Below are positions 8,371 through 17,106 of a stretch of DNA of 64,000 bases, in pieces. The number at the start of each line of letters is the position of its first letter. Position 1 is the stretch's first letter. The translations under genes and the position numbers were made by a program. Origin of the DNA: an uncultured Parabacteroides sp. (GTDB lineage Bacteria; Bacteroidota; Bacteroidia; Bacteroidales; Tannerellaceae); assembly GCA_900541965.1 (NCBI GenBank), contig UQLN01000003.1:62001-126000 (forward strand). The letters run 5' to 3'. The notes beneath the pieces are model-generated. The model searched no databases, was not told the DNA's origin, and saw only the letters and a program-made list of their open reading frames with translations.

Positions 8371-9986
8371 TGAAAAGGCTAAACCATTTAAGGGGGCTGC
8401 GAATTCTGTTTGCATGCCTCTTTTTCATACCTGTAACTCTGTTTTTTGTGGATTTTGCCGGATGGAGTCCAGAAAAGATACATATATTATTACATATGCA
8501 AGTCCTGCCTGCCGTATTGGGCGGATTAGCAGGATTTATCATATTCCAATTTATACTTGTATTGTTATTCGGGCGTATTTATTGTTCGGTGATGTGCCCG
8601 GCCGGTATCCTGCAAGACATTATTAACAGACTATTTTGCATCGGAAAAAAGAAGAAAAAAGGATTGCGCCGGTTCAAATATCATAAACCGGTGAATCTCT
8701 TGAGATATGCGATACTTGCGCTAACAGCGTTTTTTTTAGTATTTGGTTCCAGTGAGTTGTGTTTATTGCTCGATCCGTATAGTAATTATGGACGTATAGC
8801 AACAAATCTGTTCCGTCCGGCTGTTATGTGGGGAAATAATATGCTGGCAGAATTATTGATGAAGATGGACAATTATTCCCTATATCATGTTACAATCAGT
8901 ACGGTAGCTCTTCAGGGAATAATTGCAGCTCTGATAGCTTTGGTTGTATTCACTTTTATGACAATTTCCAGAGGGCGTTTATTTTGTAATACGATTTGTC
9001 CTACAGGAGCTTTATTAAGTCTTGTTTCGCGTTTCTCTTTTTTCCGTATTTCTTTTGATAAAGACAGTTGTACACATTGTGGAAATTGCGAACATACTTG
9101 TAAAGCAGAAGCTATTAACAGTAAAGATTTAACAATAGATACATCCCGTTGTGTCGATTGTTTCAACTGTGTATCATCTTGTGCAAAAGGAGGATTGCAG
9201 TATCGTTTCAATTTCCCTTTGAAAAAGCAAAAGACGACACCTTCTGTAGAAGCTGATACTGATAAAGATATTGACCCGATGCGTCGTTCTCTGCTTCGTA
9301 CAGGAATAACTGTTGCTGCTTCTCTTCCGGCCGTATCCGTTATAGCAGACGAAGTAGGAAAATGTAAGGAAGGTGACTGTGGAAATCATAAAGGTGAAGG
9401 TTGTGGACATGGAAACAAGGAAAGGAAAAAATGGCCTCCCATCACACCTCCGGGTTCCATTAGCCTTGAACGTTTCAAAGATAAATGTACAGGTTGCCAT
9501 CTCTGTGTTACCCGTTGTCCGAGTCAGGTACTTCGCCCTGCCGGTTTGGAATATGGCTTCGATTACCTGCTAAGGCCCCGGCTGGCTTATGTCAACAGCT
9601 ATTGTAATTATGAATGTACAGTATGTGCGGATGTTTGTCCGGTTGAAGCTATAAAGCCGATAAGCAAAGAAGAAAAGATGACTACCCAAGTCGGCATTGC
9701 CACCTTCTTTATAAATCGTTGCATTGTAAAAACAGAAGGAACGGATTGTGGAGCCTGCTCCGAGCACTGTCCGACTCAGGCGGTTCACATGGTTCCTTAT
9801 GAAGGGACATTAACCATACCCAAAGTAGATCCGGATCTCTGTATTGGTTGTGGAGGATGCGAATCTATTTGCCCTGTACGACCGATGCGTGCAATTATTA
9901 TCAAAGCAAATGAGGTTCATAAGTTTGTGGAAAAGCCTAGGGAAGAAAAGGCAAAAGAGGTTGAAGTTGAAGACTTTGGCTTTTAA
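8370..9986 (+). CDS. Membrane polyferredoxin, NapH-like and NapG-like fusion
   Basis: 538 residues. The N-terminal part (about 1-290) is NapH/NosR-like: several membrane helices, the cytoplasmic motif GRIYCSVMCPAGILQD and its repeat GRLFCNTICPTGALLS, then two 4Fe-4S motifs (CTHCGNCEHTCKAEA, CVDCFNCVSSCAKGG). At about 305-330 there is a twin-arginine-like stretch (MRRSLLRTGITVAASLPA) like the leader of a separate NapG protein. It is followed by further clusters: CTGCHLCVTRCP, CTVCADVCPVEA, a C.....CGACSEHCP set and CIGCGGCESICPV. It likely passes electrons from the quinone pool to a periplasmic partner; the DUF362 protein just upstream is the obvious candidate. No nap or nos catalytic genes are nearby. 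Confidence 0.85.
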   Translation: MKRLNHLRGLRILFACLFFIPVTLFFVDFAGWSPEKIHILLHMQVLPAVLGGLAGFIIFQFILVLLFGRIYCSVMCPAGILQDIINRLFCIGKKKKKGLRRFKYHKPVNLLRYAILALTAFFLVFGSSELCLLLDPYSNYGRIATNLFRPAVMWGNNMLAELLMKMDNYSLYHVTISTVALQGIIAALIALVVFTFMTISRGRLFCNTICPTGALLSLVSRFSFFRISFDKDSCTHCGNCEHTCKAEAINSKDLTIDTSRCVDCFNCVSSCAKGGLQYRFNFPLKKQKTTPSVEADTDKDIDPMRRSLLRTGITVAASLPAVSVIADEVGKCKEGDCGNHKGEGCGHGNKERKKWPPITPPGSISLERFKDKCTGCHLCVTRCPSQVLRPAGLEYGFDYLLRPRLAYVNSYCNYECTVCADVCPVEAIKPISKEEKMTTQVGIATFFINRCIVKTEGTDCGACSEHCPTQAVHMVPYEGTLTIPKVDPDLCIGCGGCESICPVRPMRAIIIKANEVHKFVEKPREEKAKEVEVEDFGF

Positions 9987-9991
9987 AAACA

Positions 9992-10022
9992 AAAGAGGTT
10001 GTTCTCTGCGAACAACCTCTTT
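9992..10022 (+). terminator. Terminator after the polyferredoxin gene
   Basis: Perfect hairpin AAAGAGGTTGTTC / GAACAACCTCTTT with a 5-base loop, just after the stop codon. Confidence 0.85.
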
Positions 10023-10703
10023 CCCATTTCTGGGATTAAATAGTTTTGGTGATAATACGAAAAGTTTAGAGAGCTTAACTATACTCTCTCTGGTGTAAAA
10101 TAATAAAGGTTTGGTTATTTCTTGTTGACCATTATAATAATGATTAAACGAACTTCCCATTAATATCTTTTCGAAGTATTATTCTACTAAAGTTCATATA
10201 GAACTCACGTTATAATCGAATTCTTTACAAAAATAAAACTATTTTCATCACACAAAAGTAAAGCTTAACTCACATTAAGCTTTTGCATTTCAATAAGATA
10301 ACGTATTAATATTAATATGACCCGATGTGAAGCTTGAACATCAAAAGTCCTTTTAAGAAATATCCTGCCAATCTATTCTGTTTAATTTATTTATCTTAAA
10401 TGCTATATAACAACATAAATAACAGATTGTTAACATACAAAAACAGGGCTGTTTCGTTTTAACGTGGTTCTATATGAACTATGGAACACCTAAACCTAAT
10501 TAATATAAATACCAGATAGTTATGTTACCTTCTCCATAACATGAAAGTCTTTGCTTTTTATGCTCCGTACTATCAGGAGCTTTATTCTCCTGATAACAGA
10601 CTTATTCATAGTAATAAAAAAACGTATAAAACTGTATACCAGGAGATAACATAATTTCCTGCAAACTCTTTTTTCTTAAAAGAATTATGAGTTCCTTTGC
10701 ACT
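10023..10703. other. 681-base intergenic region before tgt
   Basis: No coding frame seen. Apart from the inverted-repeat segment it contains a perfect 9-bp hairpin (TATCAGGAG / CTCCTGATA, about 10572-10596) and a smaller one around 10520-10541 (GTTATG / CATAAC). A weak -7-like TTCCTTTG sits only a few bases before the tgt ATG. Confidence 0.5.
10191..10480. repeat. Inverted-repeat-bounded segment, candidate invertible DNA
   Basis: The ends (10191-10211 and 10461-10480) are inverted copies of each other, about 20 bases each with a single-base length difference; the core is GTTCATATAGAAC on the left and GTTCTATATGAAC on the right, each next to CACGTT/AACGTG. The 250 bases between hold no reading frame of note, a small hairpin (10260-10283, AAAGCTTAA/TTAAGCTTT) and a minus-strand -7 match (TACTTTTG, 10253-10260). 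This layout resembles the phase-variable promoters of Bacteroidales. In the orientation given the promoter points toward the upstream terminator; inverted, it would face tgt. No invertase gene is adjacent. Confidence 0.45.
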
Positions 10704-11834
10704 ATGAAATTTGACTTACTACATAACGATACAAAATCAAATGCAAGGGCGGGTCTTATTACCACCGATCATGGAGTAATTGAAACGCCTATTTTTATGC
10801 CGGTCGGTACACAAGGTACAGTAAAAGGTGTACACATGACTGAATTAAAGGAAGATATAAAAGCTCAAATAATCTTAGGTAACACGTACCACTTGTATCT
10901 TCGCCCCGGATTACAGGTTTTAGAACAAGCCGGAGGATTACATAAATTCAATACATGGGACAAACCGATCCTGACCGATAGTGGAGGTTTTCAGGTTTTC
11001 TCCCTTTCCGATAACCGTAAACTGCATGAGCAAGGAGCAGAGTTCCGTTCACATATTGACGGTTCCAAGCACTTGTTTACTCCGGAAAAGGTTATGGATA
11101 TACAACGGATTATCGGAGCGGATATTATCATGGCTTTCGACGAATGTTGTCCGGGTGATGCCGATTATGATTATGCCAAACAATCGCTTGGCCTGACAGA
11201 ACGTTGGTTGGACCGTTGTTTCGAACGTTTCAATAGTACAGAACCGAAGTATGGTTATCAGCAGTCCCTCTTCCCGATTGTACAAGGTTGTGTATATACG
11301 GACCTGCGTCAGAAAGCTGCTGAAAACATAGCCCGGAAAAACGCAGATGGAAATGCCATCGGTGGTTTGGCTGTTGGTGAACCGACCGACAAAATGTATG
11401 AAATGATAGAAGTGGTAAACGAAATATTACCTAAAGACAAGCCACGCTATCTGATGGGAGTCGGAACCCCCATCAATATCCTTGAAGCAATCGAGCGGGG
11501 AGTCGATATGTTCGACTGTATCATGCCGACACGCAATGGACGAAACGGGCAATTATTCACTCGTTTCGGTACGATGAATATGCGGAACAAGAAATGGGAA
11601 AATGACTTCTCTCCTATAGACCCGGATGCACATTCCTATGTGGATACATTGTATAGCAAAGCCTATTTACACCATCTGATTAAAGTAAACGAGTTATTAG
11701 GACTTCAAATCGCATCTATCCATAATCTTGCATTCTACCTTTGGTTGGTCAAAGAAGCACGACGCCATATTATCGAGGGAGATTTTACAAGTTGGAAAAG
11801 CGGAATGGTTCGTCAATTATCTAACCGGTTATAA
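10704..11834 (+). CDS. tgt: Queuine/preQ1 tRNA-ribosyltransferase
   Basis: Exchanges guanine 34 in the anticodon of tRNAs for Asp, Asn, His and Tyr with preQ1, the key step to queuosine. 376 residues, normal length. Visible: GNTYHLYLRPG, LTDSGGFQVFSL (catalytic Asp), GGLAVGEP, MFDCIMPTRNGRNG (nucleophile Asp in FDC) and SIHNLAFYLWLV at the end. In most bacterial enzymes a zinc is held by a CxCxxC motif just before YSRAYLRHL plus the His of IHNL. Here the segment reads DAHSYVDTLYSKAYLHHL, so all three cysteines are replaced while the His remains. Followed after 14 bases by the LptG-like gene. Confidence 0.95.
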   Translation: MKFDLLHNDTKSNARAGLITTDHGVIETPIFMPVGTQGTVKGVHMTELKEDIKAQIILGNTYHLYLRPGLQVLEQAGGLHKFNTWDKPILTDSGGFQVFSLSDNRKLHEQGAEFRSHIDGSKHLFTPEKVMDIQRIIGADIIMAFDECCPGDADYDYAKQSLGLTERWLDRCFERFNSTEPKYGYQQSLFPIVQGCVYTDLRQKAAENIARKNADGNAIGGLAVGEPTDKMYEMIEVVNEILPKDKPRYLMGVGTPINILEAIERGVDMFDCIMPTRNGRNGQLFTRFGTMNMRNKKWENDFSPIDPDAHSYVDTLYSKAYLHHLIKVNELLGLQIASIHNLAFYLWLVKEARRHIIEGDFTSWKSGMVRQLSNRL

Positions 11835-11848
11835 GATAAAACACTCAC

Positions 11849-12937
11849 ATGAAACTCAAGCTGACACGAATAGACCGATACATTATTAAACAATTTCTTG
11901 GCACTTATATATTTGCCATTTTGTTGATTATCTCCATTTCGGTTGTTTTCGACATTAACGAAAAGATTGACGACTTCCTGAAGCCGGATGTTCCGCTTAA
12001 GTCAATTATTTTCGATTATTACATGAATTTTATTCCTTACTTTGCCAATCTGTTCAGTCCGCTGTTTACTTTTATTGCAGTAATTTTCTTTACTTCGAAA
12101 CTGGCAGATAATTCAGAGGTTATAGCGATGTTGGCAAGTGGGATGAGTTTTCGCAGGCTAATGGTCCCCTATTTTATATCTGCTGCCATTATTGCACTGA
12201 GTACATTTTTATTGACAGCTTTTATCATCCCTCCGTCTAACGAAGTCCGTATTAAATTTATGAATACATATGTCCGGCACAGGCCGGAAACGGAATTTGC
12301 CCGGGCTGCACAATTGGAAATAGAACCGGGGGTAATCGCTTACTTTGACCGTTATGACGCTAAAGCTGGTATGGGATACCGTTTCTCGCTTGACCATTAT
12401 GATGGTAAGAAAATTATTTCCCGCTTAACGGCAAGTTCTATCAAATACGATACGCTTTATAACTGGACGGTTATCGATTATATGATACGCGATTTCGACG
12501 GCATGCGTGAACATATTACAGAAGGTAGCCGCAAGGATACGACACTTACGATTGTCCCTTCCGACTTTCTTATCTCTTCCGACGATTGCGAGACGATGAC
12601 TTCTCCCCAGCTTTCGGAATATATAGAACGACAAAAGAAAAGAGGTATCGGGAATATTCAGACATTCCAGATTGAATACCATAAGCGTTTTGCTTCCATT
12701 ATGACAGCGTTTATCCTGACTACGATTGGTGCTTCTCTGTCATCACGCAAAATAAAAGGTGGTATGGGATTGAATATCGGTATCGGCTTGGGACTTAGTT
12801 TCTCTTACATCTTGTTTACCACCGTTACATCTACCTTTGCTATCAATGGAGGTCTGAGCCCCTGGATGGCGGCATGGATACCGAACTTCGTTTATACGTT
12901 TATTGCGATTTATGTTTACAGGAAAGCTCCAAGGTAA
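11849..12937 (+). CDS. LptF/LptG-type (YjgP/YjgQ) permease
   Basis: 362 residues, with membrane helices near the N-terminus (about 15-110) and in the C-terminal quarter (about 285-355) flanking a periplasmic beta-jellyroll region. This is the arrangement of LptF/LptG, the inner-membrane parts of the lipopolysaccharide export ABC transporter LptB2FG. The opening KLTRIDRYIIKQFLGTYIFA is typical of the family. Located directly behind tgt and probably co-transcribed. The other Lpt genes are not in this window. Confidence 0.88.
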   Translation: MKLKLTRIDRYIIKQFLGTYIFAILLIISISVVFDINEKIDDFLKPDVPLKSIIFDYYMNFIPYFANLFSPLFTFIAVIFFTSKLADNSEVIAMLASGMSFRRLMVPYFISAAIIALSTFLLTAFIIPPSNEVRIKFMNTYVRHRPETEFARAAQLEIEPGVIAYFDRYDAKAGMGYRFSLDHYDGKKIISRLTASSIKYDTLYNWTVIDYMIRDFDGMREHITEGSRKDTTLTIVPSDFLISSDDCETMTSPQLSEYIERQKKRGIGNIQTFQIEYHKRFASIMTAFILTTIGASLSSRKIKGGMGLNIGIGLGLSFSYILFTTVTSTFAINGGLSPWMAAWIPNFVYTFIAIYVYRKAPR

Positions 12938-12957
12938 AGCCTATTTATAAGCATAAT

Positions 12958-13013
12958 AAAATTGAAGGTACTTTTTAGTGATATGTATATCTCTGGAAAG
13001 TACCTTTAATTTT
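12958..13013 (+). terminator. Long hairpin after the LptG-like gene
   Basis: Arms 12958-12974 and 12997-13013 (AAAATTgAAGGTACTTT against AAAGTACCTTtAATTTT) pair almost perfectly. A-rich and T-rich ends make it a likely bidirectional terminator. Confidence 0.65.
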
Positions 13014-13128
13014 ATATCCTCTTTCAAACGCCTGATATATTTGGAAGGTGTAATCCTATTTAATATGCAAATAACTTCCGATTATAATCTATAAAAATAT
13101 TCTAATAGTATATCTTCCTCTTATTGAA

Positions 13129-13136
13129 TAGCTTTG
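13129..13136 (+). promoter_or_regulatory. -7 promoter box for pyrD
   Basis: TAGCTTTG matches TAnnTTTG, 25 bases before the pyrD ATG. Confidence 0.55.
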
Positions 13137-13160
13137 CAATGAAAATTAAACAAATGAATC

Positions 13161-14153
13161 ATGTATAAACAGATCATCAGACCTTTATTATTTCTACTTG
13201 AACCGGAAAAAGTTCACAACCTGCTGGCCGGCGGATTAAAAACGTATAGTCATATCCCCTGGCTACGGGCATTTATCCGTAATTTATATAAACAGCAGAC
13301 AACGCCTTTTCATTGGGGAGATAAAATTGTCAACTGTAGAATCGGTCTATCCGCAGGATTTGATAAACAGGGAGAACTGTTTGATGAACTATCTGATTTT
13401 GGATTTGGATTTATAGAAATAGGCACCATTACCCCTTCCCCCCAGAAAGGAAATCCCGGACCACGCATATTTCGCCTGCCTAAATATGATTCGCTGATTT
13501 CCAGAACCGGATTTAACAATCCCGGACTGGATGAATTAAACAAACATTTACAACGGTCTTCCCGCAACTATCTGTTGGGTATCAATATCAACAAAAATCC
13601 GGAATCGACCGGAGAGACAGCAATCAACGACATCCTGTCTCTATATAAGGTTCTTTCTCCTAAGGCCGACTATTTTACAATCAATCTTCCCTCTCCTGAC
13701 GATGAATTGTTTATTCAAATTCTTGAAAAACTTCATCAATACAAAAGTTCCATGTTTTCAAGCCGTCCTGTCCTGTTGAAGCTATCTGCAGATATTCCGG
13801 AAGGAGCCATTGAAAAAGTTGCAGATTTGGCCCGGCGCTTCCATATAGACGGTGTAATTGCTACCGGCCCGACTACTGACCGTTCGAATATACAAAATTA
13901 TACGGCTGAAGAGTTAGCGATTTACGGTGCCGGAGGTGTAAGCGGAAGAGGTATCGGAAACAAATCCTGCCGGATTGTCGAGTTATTAAGAAGGCAACTT
14001 GGAAAGGAGGTTCTTATCATAGGTGCCGGAGGTATTATGACACCGGAAGATGCTCTTCGTATGCAAGCCGCAGGTGCAGATTTGGTACAAATTTATTCAG
14101 CCTTCATCTTTTCGGGGCCTTCGGTTGTTAAACAAATGGCAAAGGTTATTTGA
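13161..14153 (+). CDS. pyrD: Dihydroorotate dehydrogenase (quinone), class 2
   Basis: Oxidises dihydroorotate to orotate with FMN and passes electrons to quinone, the fourth step of pyrimidine synthesis. 330 residues. The N-terminal 40 residues (LLFLLEPEKVHNLLAGGL) form the class-2 membrane-associating helices. Family motifs include GLSAGFDKQGE, FIEIGTITPSPQKGNPGPRIFRLP, SRTGFNNPG, the NLPSPD active-site region and the phosphate-binding GAGGIMTPEDALRMQAAGADLVQIYSAFI. A few bases downstream begins a hydrolase gene that may be co-transcribed but has no evident pathway link. Confidence 0.95.
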   Translation: MYKQIIRPLLFLLEPEKVHNLLAGGLKTYSHIPWLRAFIRNLYKQQTTPFHWGDKIVNCRIGLSAGFDKQGELFDELSDFGFGFIEIGTITPSPQKGNPGPRIFRLPKYDSLISRTGFNNPGLDELNKHLQRSSRNYLLGININKNPESTGETAINDILSLYKVLSPKADYFTINLPSPDDELFIQILEKLHQYKSSMFSSRPVLLKLSADIPEGAIEKVADLARRFHIDGVIATGPTTDRSNIQNYTAEELAIYGAGGVSGRGIGNKSCRIVELLRRQLGKEVLIIGAGGIMTPEDALRMQAAGADLVQIYSAFIFSGPSVVKQMAKVI

Positions 14154-14174
14154 ATCGAATAAAATTATATAGCA

Positions 14175-14969
14175 ATGAAACAATATATAGAATTAAACAT
14201 CTGGCCTGACGGTACACCGGAGGCTAATGGATTGAGCGGAGCAGAAGATACTTCGTTACCGGGTTTTATCGCAAACGTTTCGAGTCCGGCCCTGATGGTT
14301 TATCCGGCAGAAAATCCAAGTGGCAAAGCGATTGTTATGTGTCCGGGAGGTGGTCTGACAAAGGTTGCAGTTGGTCATGAAGGGCATGATATGTCGGAAT
14401 GGTTCAATCAGCAAGGAATAACATTTGCCATTTTAAAATATCGAATGCCGAATGGACATAAGGACGTTCTCCTGGACGATATTCAACAAAGCTTGCGGAT
14501 TATGCGACAGCATAAAGAGGAATGGCATTTTACCCATTTGGGTGTTATGGGAGCTTCGATAGGAGGTTATATTGCTGCGTCTGCTTCTGTGTTTGCCGCA
14601 GCCGATACACGTCCTGATTTCCAGATTCTTTTCTATCCGGTTATCAGTATGGAGGATTCCATTACACATATAAATTCACGAAAACAAATTTTGGGTGAAC
14701 AGCCGGATAAAGAATTGATACAAGCTTACTCTGCTAATCTGCATGTCACTAAAGATACTCCACTTGCATTTATTACGGTTGCAGCAGATGATGCTGCGGT
14801 TTCTCCTAAAAACAGTCTTTCTTATTGCCAAGCTCTATTAGAAAATAAAATTCCGGTAAGTCTTCATGTTTACCCGGAAGGCGGGCATAGCTTTGCATTC
14901 AGGGAGTCGTTTCCATATAGGGATGAGTTGATGGGGGAATTAGAAAGGTGGTTTAAAATATTCGTTTAG
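14175..14969 (+). CDS. Alpha/beta hydrolase, acetylesterase-like
   Basis: 264 residues with no signal peptide, so cytosolic. The fold is seen from the oxyanion region CPGGGLTKVAVGHEG, the nucleophile elbow GVMGASIGGYIAAS (Ser near residue 127), an acidic residue in VAADDAAVSP and the catalytic His in YPEGGHSFAF. These match the esterase group that includes acetyl-xylan esterase-like and dienelactone-hydrolase-like enzymes. The substrate cannot be told from sequence. Confidence 0.82.
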   Translation: MKQYIELNIWPDGTPEANGLSGAEDTSLPGFIANVSSPALMVYPAENPSGKAIVMCPGGGLTKVAVGHEGHDMSEWFNQQGITFAILKYRMPNGHKDVLLDDIQQSLRIMRQHKEEWHFTHLGVMGASIGGYIAASASVFAAADTRPDFQILFYPVISMEDSITHINSRKQILGEQPDKELIQAYSANLHVTKDTPLAFITVAADDAAVSPKNSLSYCQALLENKIPVSLHVYPEGGHSFAFRESFPYRDELMGELERWFKIFV

Positions 14970-14981
14970 AGATATAAAATA

Positions 14982-15010
14982 AAGCTGGAGTGCTTAAAAC
15001 ACTCCAGCTT
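14982..15010. terminator. Bidirectional terminator between the hydrolase and DUF4925 genes
   Basis: Perfect 11-bp stem AAGCTGGAGTG / CACTCCAGCTT with a 7-base loop, between two convergent genes. Confidence 0.85.
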
Positions 15011-15034
15011 GCTATCCAATAAAAATACAAATTA

Positions 15035-16780
15035 TTATTTTACAAATTTAATATCAGCTTCAAATGTTGTTACTTCATCTGAAAGTTGTTTTGCTAAATC
15101 TGGTATTAAATTTTGCTCCAAAATAGAATATATAAGATTAAAAAGATCTGAACCGGGTTCTAAAGTAAAAAGTACACCACCTAATATATCATTTAGATTA
15201 TTGATAGTACCAGCAAGCACTTCTTTATCTGTTATAGAAAGAGATAATATACCATCCTTTATTTCACAGTTAAATGGAATACCAGCACTCAATATATCTA
15301 CATTTATTTTGGCTTTCATATTTGTAGCAGTAGGCATCATACCCATTAGTGCATCTTTATTGACATTAATATGGAAACCTTTACTATTCCATTGATATCT
15401 AAGCAGATTGTCAATTTCTTGTGGTGTTTCTGTACCTAATTTTGTATAGGTTATTTTGATTGTTCCATGTTTGTTTATTCCTGGGTATGTTCCAAATTCG
15501 ATAGAGTTTAAATTTAATGCATATGTTTTCAACAGTTCTCCTCCAGCATTAACTAAATAATCTGGTATCGGATCTTTTAATATCTCTAAAATTTTTGAAG
15601 CATCAGAACTGGTTATTAAGCTTTCAACCAATGTTATTATGCCGGCAGGTAAAGTGAATGAACCGTTCTTAGTTGCCCATTTTAAGTTTATATCAGCTAA
15701 TTTATTAACCTGGTTTACTTTCCATATACCAACTAAGCCTTCTCTTGTTTCTTTAAATCCTGGTATAGTAAGTGCTACGTCTAATGTATCAGCACTTACA
15801 CTTCCACTTACGTTGAAATGTAAGAAATTATTATATGCTTTTTCACCTTCAATCTTGTAATTGACACCATCACGGATTAAAGTGACTTCTATATCTTTAA
15901 CATCAGATGTGTTAAATTCCGACAGATTCTTTCCAAGATTCAAAAAACCTTTTGTTCCATCAGAATTCTGATCAATGACTAATTTTGCGACTCTTTCAGG
16001 TCTTATTTCTGCATCATTATCAACACCTTCATTTGCAAACACTAAATTTTCATCTGCATACGAGTATTCTGCTTTTAAAGTTTTCCAACCGCCGGCTTCT
16101 ACATCCAACTCCATCTCTCCATTGGTAGAAACTGTACCGGATGCTATTACTATATAACCGGCAACGGATTCATCCTCTCCCTTAAATGTGTAAGATTGAG
16201 TTGCATCAGCTTTAGTTGTTGCAATAACCATCTTAACAGGTACAGTAAATTCTTGGTCTACACCTTCTATGATATTTTTTAAAACTAGATTCGCTTCAGT
16301 GTTGGATGTTATATTGAAAGTTACAGACTGACCGGAAATTTCTTTACCGTTAATTTTTAGTGCCAGTTTATCTGCTGCATATTCTTTCTTTTCTAAATCC
16401 CAACCTTTTGTTATTATATTTACTGTCAGTTTTGAATCTTCTGTAAGCAAACCAGATACAGAAATCAAATAACCTGAAAAGTCCTTAGATCCTTCAAAAG
16501 AATACCCATTATCCGCAATTGTTAATTTCAAATCAATGCTTAGAGATGGCATATCTGAAACTATGTCATTTAATGTAATAACAGCAGCATCATTTCCTGT
16601 AGCTTCAAACTTCACAGTTTTTCCATCAACAACGCTTCCGTCTAATTTCAATGATAAATTTTCTCCAGTATACTCTTTTGATAAATCTTGTAGAGTTACC
16701 TTCGCATCATCCTTGCTACAAGAGGTAGCAAGGATGCACATTAATATTAATGTGCAAAAATAAAATACACTTTTCTTCAT
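15035..16780 (-). CDS. DUF4925-type lipoprotein, long form
   Basis: 581 residues. Signal peptide with lipobox: KKSVFYFCTLILMCILATSC, followed by SKDDAK, so it is lipid-anchored and probably outer-membrane or surface exposed. The N-terminal half contains repeated beta-rich units, each with the pattern LSLKLDG...VDGKTVKFEA / LALKINGKEISGQSVTFN, and the C-terminal half (about 340-581) carries the DUF4925 core (VGIWKVNQVN...ITLVESLITS...). It is a paralogue of the genes at 17107 and 20646. Function unknown; carbohydrate binding is a guess based on the company such proteins keep in Bacteroidales. Confidence 0.8.
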   Translation of the reverse strand: MKKSVFYFCTLILMCILATSCSKDDAKVTLQDLSKEYTGENLSLKLDGSVVDGKTVKFEATGNDAAVITLNDIVSDMPSLSIDLKLTIADNGYSFEGSKDFSGYLISVSGLLTEDSKLTVNIITKGWDLEKKEYAADKLALKINGKEISGQSVTFNITSNTEANLVLKNIIEGVDQEFTVPVKMVIATTKADATQSYTFKGEDESVAGYIVIASGTVSTNGEMELDVEAGGWKTLKAEYSYADENLVFANEGVDNDAEIRPERVAKLVIDQNSDGTKGFLNLGKNLSEFNTSDVKDIEVTLIRDGVNYKIEGEKAYNNFLHFNVSGSVSADTLDVALTIPGFKETREGLVGIWKVNQVNKLADINLKWATKNGSFTLPAGIITLVESLITSSDASKILEILKDPIPDYLVNAGGELLKTYALNLNSIEFGTYPGINKHGTIKITYTKLGTETPQEIDNLLRYQWNSKGFHINVNKDALMGMMPTATNMKAKINVDILSAGIPFNCEIKDGILSLSITDKEVLAGTINNLNDILGGVLFTLEPGSDLFNLIYSILEQNLIPDLAKQLSDEVTTFEADIKFVK

Positions 16781-17106
16781 TTTGATTTTATGTTTAATAT
16801 AAAAGAATGTTCTTTTCTTTTGGCGATAACAGTTCGACCTATATCAAAAATGTTGCAAAGTAAGGGGTTTGAGCTTGGCGATTCAAGGTCTGTTTTATAT
16901 AATTTGTTTCCGATTTATATAATTTTACCTTTTTAGTGGTGAATTTATATGCTTTTGTTATTTATCTCATATAGACTGAAAATAAAGAAGGAAGGCTTAG
17001 AATAGATTGTATCAGATTTTGGTCGTACAAATAATTAAATAAAAAAGAGGTCATCTACTATAGAATGGAGATGGCCTCTTTATTGTTTTATCTAATAAAG
17101 ATATGT
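16781..17106. other. Intergenic region between two DUF4925 genes
   Basis: No coding frame seen. The right part carries the terminator of the 17107 gene (17044-17081). Near 16856-16864 GCAAAGTAA (minus strand TTACTTTGC) resembles the -7 box of the 15035 gene and is nearly the same as the box ahead of the paralogue at 20646. Confidence 0.4.
17044..17081 (-). terminator. Terminator after the 17107 lipoprotein gene
   Basis: Arms AAAGAGGTCATCT and AGATGGCCTCTTT pair with one G-T type mismatch; A/T runs on both sides. Confidence 0.75.
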
